A DNA stretch of 64,000 nucleotides, taken from NCBI RefSeq assembly GCF_020379485.1, contig NC_063438.1, positions 558,001 to 622,000 on the forward strand. Direction: 5' to 3'. The notes beneath the pieces were generated by a model. That model was given only the letters and a program-made list of their open reading frames with translations, did no database searches and was not told the DNA's origin. The position numbers were made by a program, and so were the translations under genes. This document shows, piece after piece, positions 36,036 through 47,618 of this stretch (within the stretch, counting starts at the first letter, position 1; every line of letters starts with the position of its first letter). The stretch comes from Brassica napus. Lineage: Eukaryota; Streptophyta; Magnoliopsida; Brassicales; Brassicaceae.

Positions 36036-37617
36036 ATGAGCTGCTTCGGGTGTTGCGAGGAAGATGATATGCACAAAGGTGCAGCTGATTACGGTGGCCA
36101 CAATACAGCTAAACACTTTGGAGGTAATTTTTTTTTTTTGAATAAAGCAAGTTTTTGGTTTTACTTAATTGTTTGATTATTTGGTGTAGGGAATGATGGG
36201 AGGCACAATGCCTCTGAAGCTGCACAAAAGGGCGGCGCACCAGCTGTGAAGGTGCAGCCTATTGAAGTACCTACGATCCCTGTCAACGAACTCAAGGAAG
36301 CTACCGAGGATTTTGGATCGAGTTCTCTCATTGGTGAAGGCTCATACGGAAGAGTTTATTACGGGATGCTTGCTAACGAGCAGCCTGCAGCTATTAAAAA
36401 GCTTGATTCTAACAAACAGCCTGACAATGAGTTTCTTGCCCAGGTTTGCTTCCTTTCTATAAATAGAGTTACTAGTATTAATGTTTCCTATATTAGCTAA
36501 ACTTGGGAATTATCACTGCTTGCTCAGGTTTCCATGGTGTCGAGGCTGAAGCATGATAACTTTGTTCAACTGCTTGGCTACTGTGTCGACGGGAACTCGA
36601 GGATACTTGCCTATGAGTTTGCCAAGAATGGATCTCTTCATGACATTCTTCATGGTACAGTTTTAAATATATCTATTTTTGTGGGCATTACTTTAGTTTA
36701 ACATCTGTCTTTATGATTCCACAGGGAGGAAAGGAGTGAAAGGAGCTCAGCCAGGTCCTGTCTTGTCGTGGTACCAACGAGTGAAAATTGCGGTTGGAGC
36801 TGCGAGAGGGCTTGAGTATTTGCATGAGAAGGCAAACCCTCACATCATTCACCGTGACATTAAGTCAAGCAATGTCCTACTCTTTGAAGATGATGTTGCC
36901 AAGATTGCTGACTTTGATCTCTCTAATCAAGCTCCTGACATGGCGGCTCGCCTTCATTCGACACGTGTCCTTGGAACGTTCGGTTACCATGCCCCTGAGT
37001 AAGTTGACACATAGCTTCTTCTTGTGAATAAAAAAACGTAATAGTGTGAGCTCCTCTCAAGTCTCAAATGCTCTTGTTATTTTTTCTTGACAGATATGCG
37101 ATGACCGGTCAGTTAAATGCCAAGAGTGATGTGTACAGCTTCGGGGTTGTCTTACTCGAACTCCTTACAGGTCGAAAACCTGTTGATCATAGATTACCCA
37201 GAGGCCAGCAAAGTCTAGTCACATGGGTACTATTTCATCTCAGTCTTACACATCTTTAGTCTGTCTTATCGAAATCCATATAAAATGTTACTTATGCATC
37301 AGGCAACACCTAAACTGAGTGAAGACAAGGTCAAACAGTGCGTTGATGCAAGACTTGGTGGCGATTACCCTCCAAAAGCTGTTGCCAAGGTATTTAAAAC
37401 ATTATATGTCTTTGGACTTTTGAAAACGTAAACGCTCAAGTGATTCTCTCTGCTTATCTCATATGTGATGTTGGATGATGAAACGCAGTTAGCGGCGGTT
37501 GCAGCGTTGTGCGTGCAGTATGAAGCAGATTTTAGGCCGAATATGAGTATTGTTGTGAAAGCTCTACAACCTTTGTTGAACGCTCGAGCCGCTGCTCCAG
37601 GGGATGGATTACATTAG
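36036..37617 (+). CDS. PTI1-like receptor-like cytoplasmic protein kinase
   Basis: Seven exons: 36036-36123, 36190-36443, 36528-36654, 36725-36998, 37094-37226, 37303-37389 and 37489-37617. They give 363 residues in frame. The N terminus [10 protein letters not shown] is cysteine-rich, the usual palmitoylation site that holds PTI1-like kinases at the membrane. Kinase features: glycine loop [12 protein letters not shown] (77-88), catalytic lysine 99, HRD at 199-201, and DFD at 219-221 in place of DFG, typical of this plant family. The family acts downstream of OXI1/AGC kinases in stress signalling. Gene order suggests it is the counterpart of At2g47060 (PTI1-4). The gene is divergent from SPL1. 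Confidence 0.93.
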
Positions 37618-38132
37618 CCAACACCGGAATATTTGATATCTCTGCCGTCTACCTGAATATTTGATTTCCACGTATACAGTAATCAAAACTTAATGTGCAT
37701 AGAAAATCTATTTTTTTGTTACAAAATTAAATCCGTCACCGTTATTTGGATTCTTGCTTTCCTACTAAACGGATATCTCTCCCATACGATTTCTGACTCT
37801 GCCTAATATTATTATTTTCATTGAATTTGTGGTAAAAAAAAAGCCAGAATCATAGAGATACTTCTGGTTAGTTTTTCTGTTCTAAACTTATGAATTTTAT
37901 GTGTATTTAATATAGTTTAAAAAAATTATGTTATATTTCAAATATATTTATAAGAAGAGTTTCACCTCACCTGACTCTTGAAATGAGGAGGAAGAAATAG
38001 ATTTTTCTTTGAGGACGACAAGCGCATGGCATGTCCAGACATTAAAAAACGCCACAATTTACGCGTTACCATCAGTTTATCTTTGAAAAAATAGTCAAAA
38101 TAATCCAAATATAGCAAAACCGTATAAACATC
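37618..38132. other. Spacer between kinase and PMEI genes
   Basis: The 3' UTR of the kinase gene followed by AT-rich spacer. A 62-codon ORF on the minus strand has no recognisable content. Nothing else is seen. Confidence 0.5.
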
Positions 38133-38140
38133 TATATATA
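38133..38140 (+). promoter_or_regulatory. TATA box of the PMEI gene
   Basis: tatatata at 38133-38140 lies 74 bp before the start codon at 38214. This puts the likely start of transcription near 38165 and gives a short A-rich leader. Confidence 0.6.
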
Positions 38141-38213
38141 CACGTACCATGTCTTCCTTCTTTTTCTAATCCTTTCCAATCCACGTTGAAGTTAACAAAA
38201 AAAAACCAAAAAA

Positions 38214-38864
38214 ATGAACACTCCTATAAAACTCGCCTTTCTCATTCTATGTATCGCCCTAACCGCAACCGCGTTCGTAGTCCCAGCCAAACGTGACGCC
38301 GTTACACCAGAACATGAAAAAGCCGTCGCAGGAATATGCAGCGTTGTCCAAGACAAAAGTCTTTGTAGCATAACCTTGAAAACCGTCCCAAGCAATGATC
38401 CCAACGTTTTGGTCCGTCACTTAGCCACAGGTGCAGAAACCTCCGTTAAAAAGGGATTGAAGTTCCTCTCCGGAATCAAGCCCAAGTACAAAGGAAACGC
38501 CTTCGCCACAGCTTGCATCACCAGCTGCGAGAAACAGCTGAACAACGCCTTGGAAGACTTTTCAGATTTCTGGAAAGCCGCGGGCAAAGACATAAACAGC
38601 ATGGCTAAGAACTACTTCACGTGTAAGAAGAAGATGACCTCGATCTTTAACTACCAGTCGAGTTGTCTCGATGACATTTACGACAAACCGTTGTTGAAAG
38701 AGGTTCAAGGAGGGATAGGGCTTGGGAAAAGAATGAGCGGCGAGTCAGTGGATGTGTTCGCTGGAATGGGCAAAGTCTTTAACACTCTCAACATTAAGAC
38801 CAAACTTAACCAGAAAGATACCGATTCGTTGCTCCCACCACCTTTGTCCTTTTACTACTATTGA
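38214..38864 (+). CDS. Secreted invertase/pectin methylesterase inhibitor-like protein
   Basis: A single-exon, 216-residue protein. A hydrophobic signal peptide (about 1-21, KLAFLILCIALTATAF) is followed by a PMEI domain, a four-helix bundle stabilised by disulfides. Cysteines stand at 42, 51, 101, 105, 137 and 151; the 42/51 pair gives the family's N-terminal hairpin (GICSVVQDKSLC). Such proteins act in the cell wall and block either pectin methylesterase or acid invertase; sequence alone does not say which. It resembles the PMEI-like pro-region of the VGD-type gene 6 kb downstream (NYQSSCLDD here, NYQTDCLDD there), so the two may derive from one ancestral gene, or this one may have lost its enzyme part. 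Counterpart by order: At2g47050. Confidence 0.88.
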   Translation: MNTPIKLAFLILCIALTATAFVVPAKRDAVTPEHEKAVAGICSVVQDKSLCSITLKTVPSNDPNVLVRHLATGAETSVKKGLKFLSGIKPKYKGNAFATACITSCEKQLNNALEDFSDFWKAAGKDINSMAKNYFTCKKKMTSIFNYQSSCLDDIYDKPLLKEVQGGIGLGKRMSGESVDVFAGMGKVFNTLNIKTKLNQKDTDSLLPPPLSFYYY

Positions 38865-41561
38865 TTTATTTATATAATTAACTATATAAAAAAAAAGACA
38901 AAATGTCATTGTCAATGGTGATGAATACTTTGCATCGGTTGGTTTTTTAGATATCTTTAGGAATCTTGTAAAGAAAGGTTCCTTTTGATGTATGTTTGTA
39001 ACTAATATGTTTTGTAGATAATCATGTATGGACCTCGTGGTTGGAAAGGATGTGGAAAATATGATTATCTAATAATAATAAACTTAATTGACAATGTATT
39101 ATTGGTATATAATATGTTTTGACCTTCATGTATGTACATTTTAAATATATTGTGTTGACAATTGACATGTTCTATCAAGTCTATTCTAAAACTTTGATCT
39201 TAAGATCAATGTGATTCCTGATCATTTAGAAATCGCAAGCTTCTTTGATTTAGAACTGAGGGTTTTAGTTGGAGCTGAAAAATATGGGATTGAAATGGTA
39301 CAAAAGGCTATACTGCTCATTATTATGATATGCCACGGTAGAATTACATTGCAAAGCAGAGGAAGCAAAGAACTGGTGAGTTGGCAGTTCAAGAAGAAGA
39401 ACCAGCTAAGCTGGCAAGTTAGTTTGTTCGATGTGTAATTTCCAATTAAGAAGCTTGATGTGAAGACTCAAACTTCTCCTTAAAGCATACCAACATGTTA
39501 TACTTGTTCCAAGACAAAGACACCATTGTATTCCTTTGTTATTAAAAGACTAATAAGACAAAGTCCACTCAAGGACAACGAAAATACAAACTACAAAAGT
39601 AGTTTAGTCTGAATTGAATCATAGTTTCCGCATCAATGTTTCTTGCTCCACCACAAGCCTCTCTCTTTCTTTTTATGAACTATTGACCAAGTAGTAACAC
39701 AGAACAAAACTGTTCTATAAATTCTACAGTGCTACAAGATCACATAAACACACATTTCCCAAGTTCCAAAAAAAAGAGAGATATAACTTCCACTATATAG
39801 AACTCTATATCCTAAACCAAATGTCAATAAAATTAGAAATGCAAGATCATTCCAAACGGAACACCAAAAAGATAGAGTACGAAGACACGAGTCAAAAAAT
39901 GATTAGTTAGCCAGTACACATCTAATGAATCATGCAAGGACTGATCATTGAAATGATAAGAACATTATAATGTAATCACATTTACATGTTCTATACGTGT
40001 TGGTTGAGTTCATATATAGGTATGGAATATAGTATCTTCCACTACTGGATCATCCAAATCTTCTTCTGCTCCATTATTGTTAACATCACATGAATCATGA
40101 TAGAAATGGAGCTATCCTTCAACATTTATTTCATTCTCAGTTTGCCTATTGTTTCTTCTTTTCTTTTTTTTCTAGCTTTTATCAACAATTTTGTTTTGCT
40201 TCTGTGTAATTTATTCTTCTATGAGATCTTAAAACTCGATATGTGGATGCGCTAGTAGTTCCAACATCATTTGCAACAGGTACAAGTGGATTTGTTCTCC
40301 ATTTTCAGATATCGCCAATCGGTTTGGCAAATTTGGATAATCTCCATTTTCAGATATCTGCAAAACATACTTAAACCGATAGCGAGTTACTAGATGTGAA
40401 AGAGCCAATCACCACGAGAAAATTAAAAGAGCTAAATCTTCGCTGAATAACTAATTTATCAGTTGTTGATATACAGTCTTTGTGCAGCTTTTCTCTTTTG
40501 CTTCTCTAGATTATGACATTTTGCATATCTCGAGATTAATTTATCCTCAGCCGACAATTACAGCTCCAAACATGCATAGACACTTTTTCATAGATACATT
40601 TTAATGAAACACATTCTCATGAACACATTAGCACGGTCAAATGAATCATTTACAATGACGCAGTGAAATGAATCATGGACAGTGTGTCGTAGATAGTTAG
40701 CCTCACTAGCAGTTTCCCTTGATGTCATGAGCAGCCAGCAGAATCCAGCTTGTGGATGCTATTGTGCTCTTCACCTGGCTTCGCATTTTAGGCACTTAGT
40801 GAATAATATGATGCGGCTTAGGCTAAACATACTGTGAAGTAGCTTTGGTATATACATAAGTTAAGTAGGTGTGTAACTATGACTCTATGAACTTAACTAA
40901 CAACCTTAACCTAACATAACTACCATTAATAAAACACAATATGAATTGTAAGGTCGACAAAAGCTTGAGATATGTATAGACACTATACTAATAAGAGATT
41001 AATATATCAACATCTTGATTCATATAACCATTCTTAAGTAAATCAATATTTGTCTGATTATTTTACGTATGACAATAGTATTTTTATAAATTTGCCTTCT
41101 CATGTAAACAGAGTCTGTGGCAATATGCATAACAGCTTTATACTTGCTTAGACATTATTTGGTTCACACATTTCTCACACCAACTAATCAATCCAATTAA
41201 AATACAATTGAAATTATGCTTTAAAATGTTCAAGTACTGGTCTGATCCGACTAATTAACACTGTTGGTCAGGTCATTCAGATTTCAGACTCACCACAACA
41301 TGTTAAGTTTGCCGAAATCGCACGTTTGCTCTATTAACATTATCAATTCATAATACAAACTAACGAAATAGCACGAGCCACTAGGCCCGGTTTTGAATAC
41401 ACACGTCAATAAATGATAACGAATTTAAAATGCATTGTAACAATCATTTTAATAAAGATAATTACAATTTATACAATTGCCAATTTGATATAAATGTTGC
41501 GTATATATGCAGGTAATATATCAATATCATGGGGCAATATGTGTGCTTATATAAAAGACTA
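38865..41561. other. Spacer without recognised gene
   Basis: About 2.7 kb of AT-rich DNA. A stretch at 39184-39440 has a 75-codon ORF with gcaaagcagaggaagcaaag-like content but no recognisable family. A segment at 40452-40540 shares blocks with 62495-62570 (aatttatcagttgttgat and gattatgacattttgc), so both are copies of one dispersed repeat. No gene supported. Confidence 0.5.
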
Positions 41562-41661
41562 AGAACATGTTTATTACATGTATTTTAGGTTAAGGTTCTT
41601 AGACCATCTTTAACGCGGTTTCTTAACAGGGTTTTAAAGAAAAAAAGGTGATTTAATTAAA

Positions 41662-42018
41662 TCAGAAGTAAATGAAAAGGCAATCACCGATCCTTAAATT
41701 GGGATTTTGGAAACCATTTTTAAGAGAGTTTTTCGAGCACGTGTCAGCAAGAGAAGGCATTGAATTTTTATTTTCTTTTCTTTCTTTTCTTCTCTCTCGT
41801 TTCTCCATCTTCGTCTTCTTCAACGGAAGTTCTTGTTGTTGTTGCTGCGGGGAAAACGATGGTGGATTGCACGAACTCGCAGACCATGAATCGTTTGAGC
41901 TTTCGTCGCTATTGAAAGGGTTTGAATCGATCACACAGCTTGGGCTGCTGCTCAACGAGGATGATGAGTCGCGATTCTTGCGTTTGAGGCAAGATTGGGT
42001 TTCGATATGTAAACCCAT
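41662..42018 (-). pseudogene. Serine/glutamine-rich ORF inside the TIR element, unrecognised
   Basis: A 118-codon open frame beginning MGLHIETQSCLKRKNRD, with serine-rich, polyglutamine and lysine/arginine-rich stretches (KMEKRERRKERKENKN). It ends within the left end of the transposon, so it is probably a captured 5' gene fragment rather than a working gene. I do not recognise the source. Confidence 0.35.
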
Positions 42019-42090
42019 GTGATCTAATTGTAATTGGAGGATGAGATTGTATTACTGGTGGAGTGATAAAAAGCTAACCTTGGTTATGTT

Positions 42091-42515
42091 AAGGACACTG
42101 AGGAGGTTGGGTTTGATTTGGATCCGAGGAAGGTATGCTCACAGATAGGACTCTGCGGTTTTGACGGTTCACATAGTGTGAGGTCAGTACATAGTTCAGG
42201 AGAAAAAAGGATGTCTCTAGAACATTAGTTAGCAAACTAAAAACTGATTCATGTTCTGTCTGCAGTATGGGGATAAAGTCAGTTGTAGAAGATGGAGTCT
42301 CAGGTCTTCTAAACGAAGCCATGTGGAGCGCCTGTGAAATGTCATCTGTGTGGATGCAGAGTGAGTTGTCTCAGAATCAAACACAAGAACGCATACTCGC
42401 TTATGCTGCTGAGGTGAGTCTTGAAGACTTTTTTTGGCCATAAAACATGTTCAAAAACAAAACTCTAATCTCTGTGAATTTTTTTTATAGCTTTGTGACC
42501 ATATACCATCTGACT
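42091..42515 (+). pseudogene. Phytepsin-type aspartic protease fragment (plant-specific insert)
   Basis: Three partial exons with introns kept: 42091-42182, 42266-42413 and from 42491. They read EEVGFDLDPRKVCSQIGLC, then SMGIKSVVEDGVSGLLNEAM and WSACEMSSVWMQSELSQNQT, then LCDHIPSDFD. This is the saposin-like plant-specific insert of vacuolar aspartic proteases, with its cysteines (CSQIGLC, SAC, LC). Neither catalytic lobe is present, so it is not functional. Retained introns show a DNA-level copy rather than retroposition, matching capture by the surrounding TIR element. Confidence 0.8.
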
Positions 42516-43536
42516 TTGACTTTGATTTACTTTTGTTTAGCTGATTGGGTTTTGCTTCTGCTTCCCTCTTTTTTTTTATTATTTGTTACTTCTACATTCA
42601 GTCATCTCTTCCTGCTTCTATAGCGAATGAGTCACTGGTTTCTAGTTTGAATGTGGCTTGGTTGATCTGCTGCTCTAGAAATTGCTGACTAGGGGGTTTA
42701 GAGTTTAGGTCTTTTAGCTCAACTTAGGTGAATTGTATTCGAAAACTTCTGTCTTTGAATGTAATTCTGATATGTGTTGTGTTAAAAATTGTTCTATCAT
42801 CTGGGTTTTTGTTTCTGAAACTGAATTTTTTTGGTAGATGTTACATTTTGATTGTATTTTGAAGGATTAGGCTTGTGAAGATGGCATCAAAGTATCGTTA
42901 TCGTATTACGACATGAGGACATAGTGCGGAGAAGACGAAACGGCATTGTATTAAGAGTAACCGTCGTTGAGATCCTCGGAGAGAAGAGAAAATCCCCCAA
43001 TCAACAACTCATCTTCTTCCTCACTGGTGCCGCGTCTCTATTGCACAAACACAAAGGTACGGTGAGCCTCCCAATATATTTGCCTATTGATTTAGATTTA
43101 GTGAGAACTCGATCATGTACCATGACTTAAGGAGCTTTGCAATCTTGGTTTTGCCTTCATGTGTGGCTTCTCTCAATAATCTAACTATCTTTCCATTTCT
43201 TAAAATTTTTTTTCTAAGAAACCCAAATTAAGAAACTACCATTGTAGCACAAAAATTAAATGATTCTTAACTAAAGTCCTTAGCTAAAATTTAATAATTA
43301 AATAGTCATTAAAGTGTACTTAAGAAACTTTATGGGTTTCTAGGGATAATCATGCTCTTAGCTTAATATAAAATACAGTCTCTTAGCTTTTAACTAAAAA
43401 TACTAAGAGACGGCTCTTAAATAAGAAATATAAGAGACGTCTCTTAGATTTTTTAGTTAAAAGGTAAGAGACTATATCTTATATTACGCTAAAAATTCCA
43501 ACCTAACAGACCTGCAATAAACATGCGGAGAAAATT

Positions 43537-43985
43537 TATATGAAATGTTTTTTTTGTTTTAAAAATATCGTATCCCTTCTATTTTATCGGTTTCTTATTC
43601 ATATAAGGCTTCTGATATTACAGGAACAACCCTAAGTATCACTTAATTACTGTTGATTATTGTTAAATCAAGCCGCATGCAGAATTTTAAACATCTCATC
43701 TAAGCAAACTGCACAGTCTCCAAAAGTTATTACTTACTTCATTTTACAGGTATATGATTATATCTATCTATATATGTTATCGTCAATCAAGCCACCACAC
43801 CTTCTAATTAGGAGAATACGCCATATTTATCCTGCGTTGACCAATTTTAAGCTATTTTCATAGTCTCGGAAGTTAAATTAACAGAGCTTTTTTTAACTAG
43901 ATATTCTCAGCCATTCATCCACCATAATTCTCTCCCTCCATGCAAAATCCATGCAACGTCCCTAATTTTAGAAACCAAAAGGCTT
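43537..43985. other. Spacer upstream of the VGD gene
   Basis: AT-rich spacer leading into the VGD promoter; a 67-codon ORF at 43660-43863 has no recognisable content. Confidence 0.4.
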
Positions 43986-43995
43986 CTATAAAAAC
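43986..43995 (+). promoter_or_regulatory. TATA box of the pectin methylesterase gene
   Basis: ctataaaaac lies about 155 bp before the start codon at 44144, after a compact AT-rich promoter and followed by a C/A-rich leader. Position fits a core promoter. Confidence 0.55.
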
Positions 43996-44143
43996 CTCCT
44001 CATCCCTCACAATATACACTGGCCCAAGTCATTAAACAACTTGGCTTTTCTCTAATAAAGCCCCTCCCTCTCCGATTAACCTCTAAACAAAACCGGAGGG
44101 AGCAAAAAATAAAAAAAAATCAGAAATACACAAAAATTAAAAA

Positions 44144-46159
44144 ATGATTGGAAAAGTTGTTGTCTCTGTGGCCTCCGTCCTTCTATTGGTCGGAGTAGCC
44201 ATTGGAGTCGTTGCCATCGTTAATAAAAGCGGCAACACTAATTTGTCTCCACAGATGAAAGCTGTTCAAGGCATTTGCCAAGCCACTGCTGACAAAGCCT
44301 CATGTGTTAAAACTCTCGAGCCCGTCAAGAGCGATGACCCAAACAAACTAATCAAGGCCTTCATGCTCGCTACACAAGATGCACTAACCAAATCATCAAA
44401 CTTCACCGATAAAGCCGAAGGCAACATGGGTTCGAGCATCTCCCCAAACAACAAAGCCGTTCTTGATTACTGCAGGAAAGTTTTCATGTACGCGCTTGAG
44501 GATCTCGGTACCATTCTTGAGGAAATGGGTGAAGATCTTAACACGATCGGTAACAAATTCGACCAGCTTAAGCAATGGTTAACCGGTGTTTACAATTACC
44601 AAACCGATTGTCTTGACGATATTCAAGAAGATGATTTGAGAAAGACTATTGCTGAAGGCATTTCTAGCTCCAAGATTCTTACTGGTAATGCCATCGACAT
44701 CTTCCACACAGTTGTTAGCGCCATGGCCAAGATTGACGCTAAAGTCGATGATTTCAAGAACATGACAAGTGGAATCTTCACTCCTTCAGCTCCGGCCAAC
44801 AAAGAAGCCGCTCCTGTCGTTGACACTCCCGTGGCCGACCCTGACGGTCCTTCTCGTCGTCTTCTTGAAGACCTTGACGACCTTGGAGTCCCAACATGGG
44901 TTTCAGGTGCAGACAGGAAGCTCATGGCTAACGCTGGACGTGGCCGAAGAGGAGGCGGTGGAGCTCCTAGAATCAGAGCAACCTATGTGGTGGCTAAGGA
45001 TGGAAGCGGACAGTTTAAGTCAATTCAACAAGCTGTTAACGCTTGTCCCGACAAAAACGCTGGAAGATGCATCATCCACATTAAGGCTGGTATCTACAGA
45101 GAGCAAGTTATCATCCCTAAGAAGAAGAACAACATCTTCATGTTCGGAGATGGTGCAAGAAAGACCGTTATTACTTACAACAGAAGTGTTGGTCTCAGTT
45201 CTGGAACCACCACTTCTACTAGTGGCACAGTCCGTAAGTCTCACCAAACCCTAAACTACTAATTTATTAGTCAACTAATAAAATGTTTTATAAAATATTA
45301 GTTCCTAGATACCGTCTATACCAATTTTTAGAAAAATCGATCTATAAAATCATTTCATTTATAATCGACTCAGTGACTAGGGCCAGCCTAAACAGATTTT
45401 TAGAATCCTACAAAAATCTAATTATCTCTACATATAACTAATATAAATTATGTGCTATGTATTCGTATAGAGGTTGAATCTGAAGGATTCATGGCTAAAT
45501 GGATCGGATTCAAGAACACAGCCGGTCCAAATGGGCACCAAGCTGTTGCTATCAGAGTCAACGGCGACCGTGCCGTGATCTTCAACTGCAGATTCGACGG
45601 TTACCAAGACACACTATACGTCAACAACGGTCGTCAATTCTACAGAAACTGCGTCGTTTCAGGAACAGTCGACTTCATCTTCGGCAAATCCGCCACCGTT
45701 ATCCAAAACTCACTCATCGTCATCCGCAAAGGAAACAAGGGACAATACAACACCGTCACAGCCGACGGTAACGAAAAGGGTCTATCCATGAAAATCGGTA
45801 TCGTCATCCAAAACTGCCGCATCGTTCCCGACAAGAAGCTAGCGCCGGAGAGGCTGACCGTTGAGTCGTACTTGGGAAGGCCGTGGAAGCAGTACTCCAC
45901 CACCGTGGTGATCAACACCGAGATCGGAGATGTGATTAGACCAGAAGGTTGGAGACTGTGGGACGGAGAGAGCTTCCACAAGACATGTAGGTACGTTGAG
46001 TACAACAACCGTGGACCAGGAGCTAACACTAACAGGAGAGTTAACTGGGCTAAGGTCGCTAGGTCTGCTGGTGAGATTAATCAGTTCACCGTGGCTAACT
46101 GGTTAGCTCCGGTTAACTGGATCCAAGAAGCTAACGTGCCAGTCACGCTTGGATTATAA
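44144..46159 (+). CDS. VGD1: Pectin methylesterase with PMEI pro-region, VANGUARD1 type
   Basis: Two exons, 44144-45233 and 45471-46159, give 592 residues. An N-terminal membrane/signal segment (about 4-26) precedes a PMEI-like pro-region (about 36-195). The linker has two subtilase-type processing sites, RRLL (238-241) and RKLM (258-261). The enzyme domain starts near 279 ([20 protein letters not shown]). Catalytic motifs are intact: QDTLY with D410, VDFIFG with D431 as nucleophile, and LGRPWK with R500. It removes methyl esters from wall pectin. The Arabidopsis relatives VGD1 and VGDH1 act in pollen tubes and form a tandem pair; only one copy is present here. VGDH1 is the close alternative name. 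Confidence 0.93.
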
Positions 46160-46401
46160 AGCGTATAAAAATCATTTAAATAAAAGAAAAAGACTAGTAC
46201 GTGTGCATGTGCATGTAAAAGGTGAAAAATGCAACGTTTATTTTCAATAGAAGTTGTAAGATTCGCTTTTTCTTTGTCTCACGTACGAAAAAAACTGAAA
46301 ATTTATATGTTGTTTGTTTTTTTATTTGTATATTTTTTTCAAAATATGAAATTTATCTACTGTGTTGTATGTATCATCTATGTATAATAGTTAACTAAAA
46401 A

Positions 46402-47420
46402 TCCCCTATATATTATTTGAGAAACATTGCAACATTTTTTGTAGCCACGTGTCATCACTAGAATGATTCTTAGAATCCTTAGAGAAATAAGTTGGTCCAT
46501 CTAAATATATAATAAGCTTTTTATTAAACCACAATAAATACATTATTAATGTGCTTCATTATTTCCTTAAATAAGATTACGGAATTGCCTAATGTGGCTA
46601 AAGTATATATGATAATTAATGATTTTGAATAATAAAGATTTGATAAAAATAAGTGTGTATTATAATTATATTTGTTTAATTTAAGCTAATAAAATAAATT
46701 AAACAATCATAGTAACCATATAATAAAAATTAAAAAAATTATTTATATATTATATTTTGATTTTTTTTTAAACGAGTATAAATCACTAAAACTGTTAAAA
46801 GTTTCACATTCAAATTTTGTAATCTATGATTTAAAAATTTTGTTATGACATGATACAAATAATTAAAAAATAATATAAGTTAAAAATCTCATTTAATATG
46901 TATCAAAAATAAAAGATATATAAAAATATGTATCATTTTTAATTAAACTATATACCATATAAAAATACATAAATATCTTAATTTTGAAATTTACTTTGAA
47001 CATTTTTTGATAAAAAATTTGAAAAAAATATTGACAACTTAATTTTGTAAAATATTATAAATTACTTAAGAAATTAATTCCACGGTGAAATTAATTTAGA
47101 CTTTTTGCTATAACAGATACAAATGATAAAAAAAATATGAGCAAAAAGCATCATCTAATAAATATTAATATTAAAATATACCATATATATGCTACTATCA
47201 TTTAAATTTAATTATATATCATATCAAATAGAAAAAATATTTTTTCGATTTATAAATTTATTTATATGTTTGCACCAATTTAATTATATAAGTAGTAGAT
47301 AATGACTTTTTAATTATTCAATATATATTTATTATTTCATAATATATTGTAAACATATAATATATAAAATAATTTATATATATAATGTTCATCCCGCGCA
47401 AGGCGCGGGTCTTAACCTAG
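46402..47420 (+). mobile_element. Non-autonomous Helitron
   Basis: Starts TCCCCTATATATTATTTG after an A and ends CTAG before a T, the A/T insertion preference of Helitrons. Eight to ten bases before the end sits a GC hairpin, CCCGCGC-aag-GCGCGGG at 47394-47410, the classic 3' terminator; it stands out in very AT-rich DNA. The 1019-bp interior is about as AT-rich as sequence gets and has no ORF, so it would depend on a Rep/helicase supplied elsewhere. 46160-46401 to its left is the 3' UTR and spacer of the VGD gene. Confidence 0.8.
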
Positions 47421-47618
47421 TAAATAATTTATTTGCTGTTGTAAATTTAGTTGACCAATTAGAGGGAAATCCCAATTAATGTATTAAAAGGCCCAATAGA
47501 TGTAACATGAAAGCCCAATAGATTTACCAAAACCCTCTCGTTGTTCCATTTCATTTCATCTCTTCCCGACGGCGACGAAGAACGCCGTCACGAGCTCCGG
47601 CCAGATAAAATCCGAAGC

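Larger units (their letters stand above)
41562..43536. mobile_element. Nested TIR transposons carrying captured gene fragments
   Basis: The outer element has inverted ends: catgtttattacatg from 41564, and catgtttattgcagg read on the minus strand from about 43533; both continue into ttaggtt. Inside it, a Harbinger-type element spans 41602-43357, with end gaccatctttaacgc on the left, gagcatgattatccc on the right (minus strand), and a TTA duplication at 41599-41601 and 43358-43360. The outer element without its guest would be only about 220 bp. The inner element holds host-like exons, including the aspartic protease fragment at 42091-42515. This resembles Pack-TIR gene capture. Confidence 0.6.

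Noticed and set aside
36895..36920. PTI1-like kinase as an inactive kinase because of DFD
   Set aside because: The substitution is typical of this family and still supplies the metal-binding aspartate; lysine 99 and HRD are intact.
41549..43545. 9-bp target duplication TTATATAAA/TTATATGAA for the outer TIR element
   Set aside because: One mismatch and unequal spacing from the inverted ends make it unreliable.
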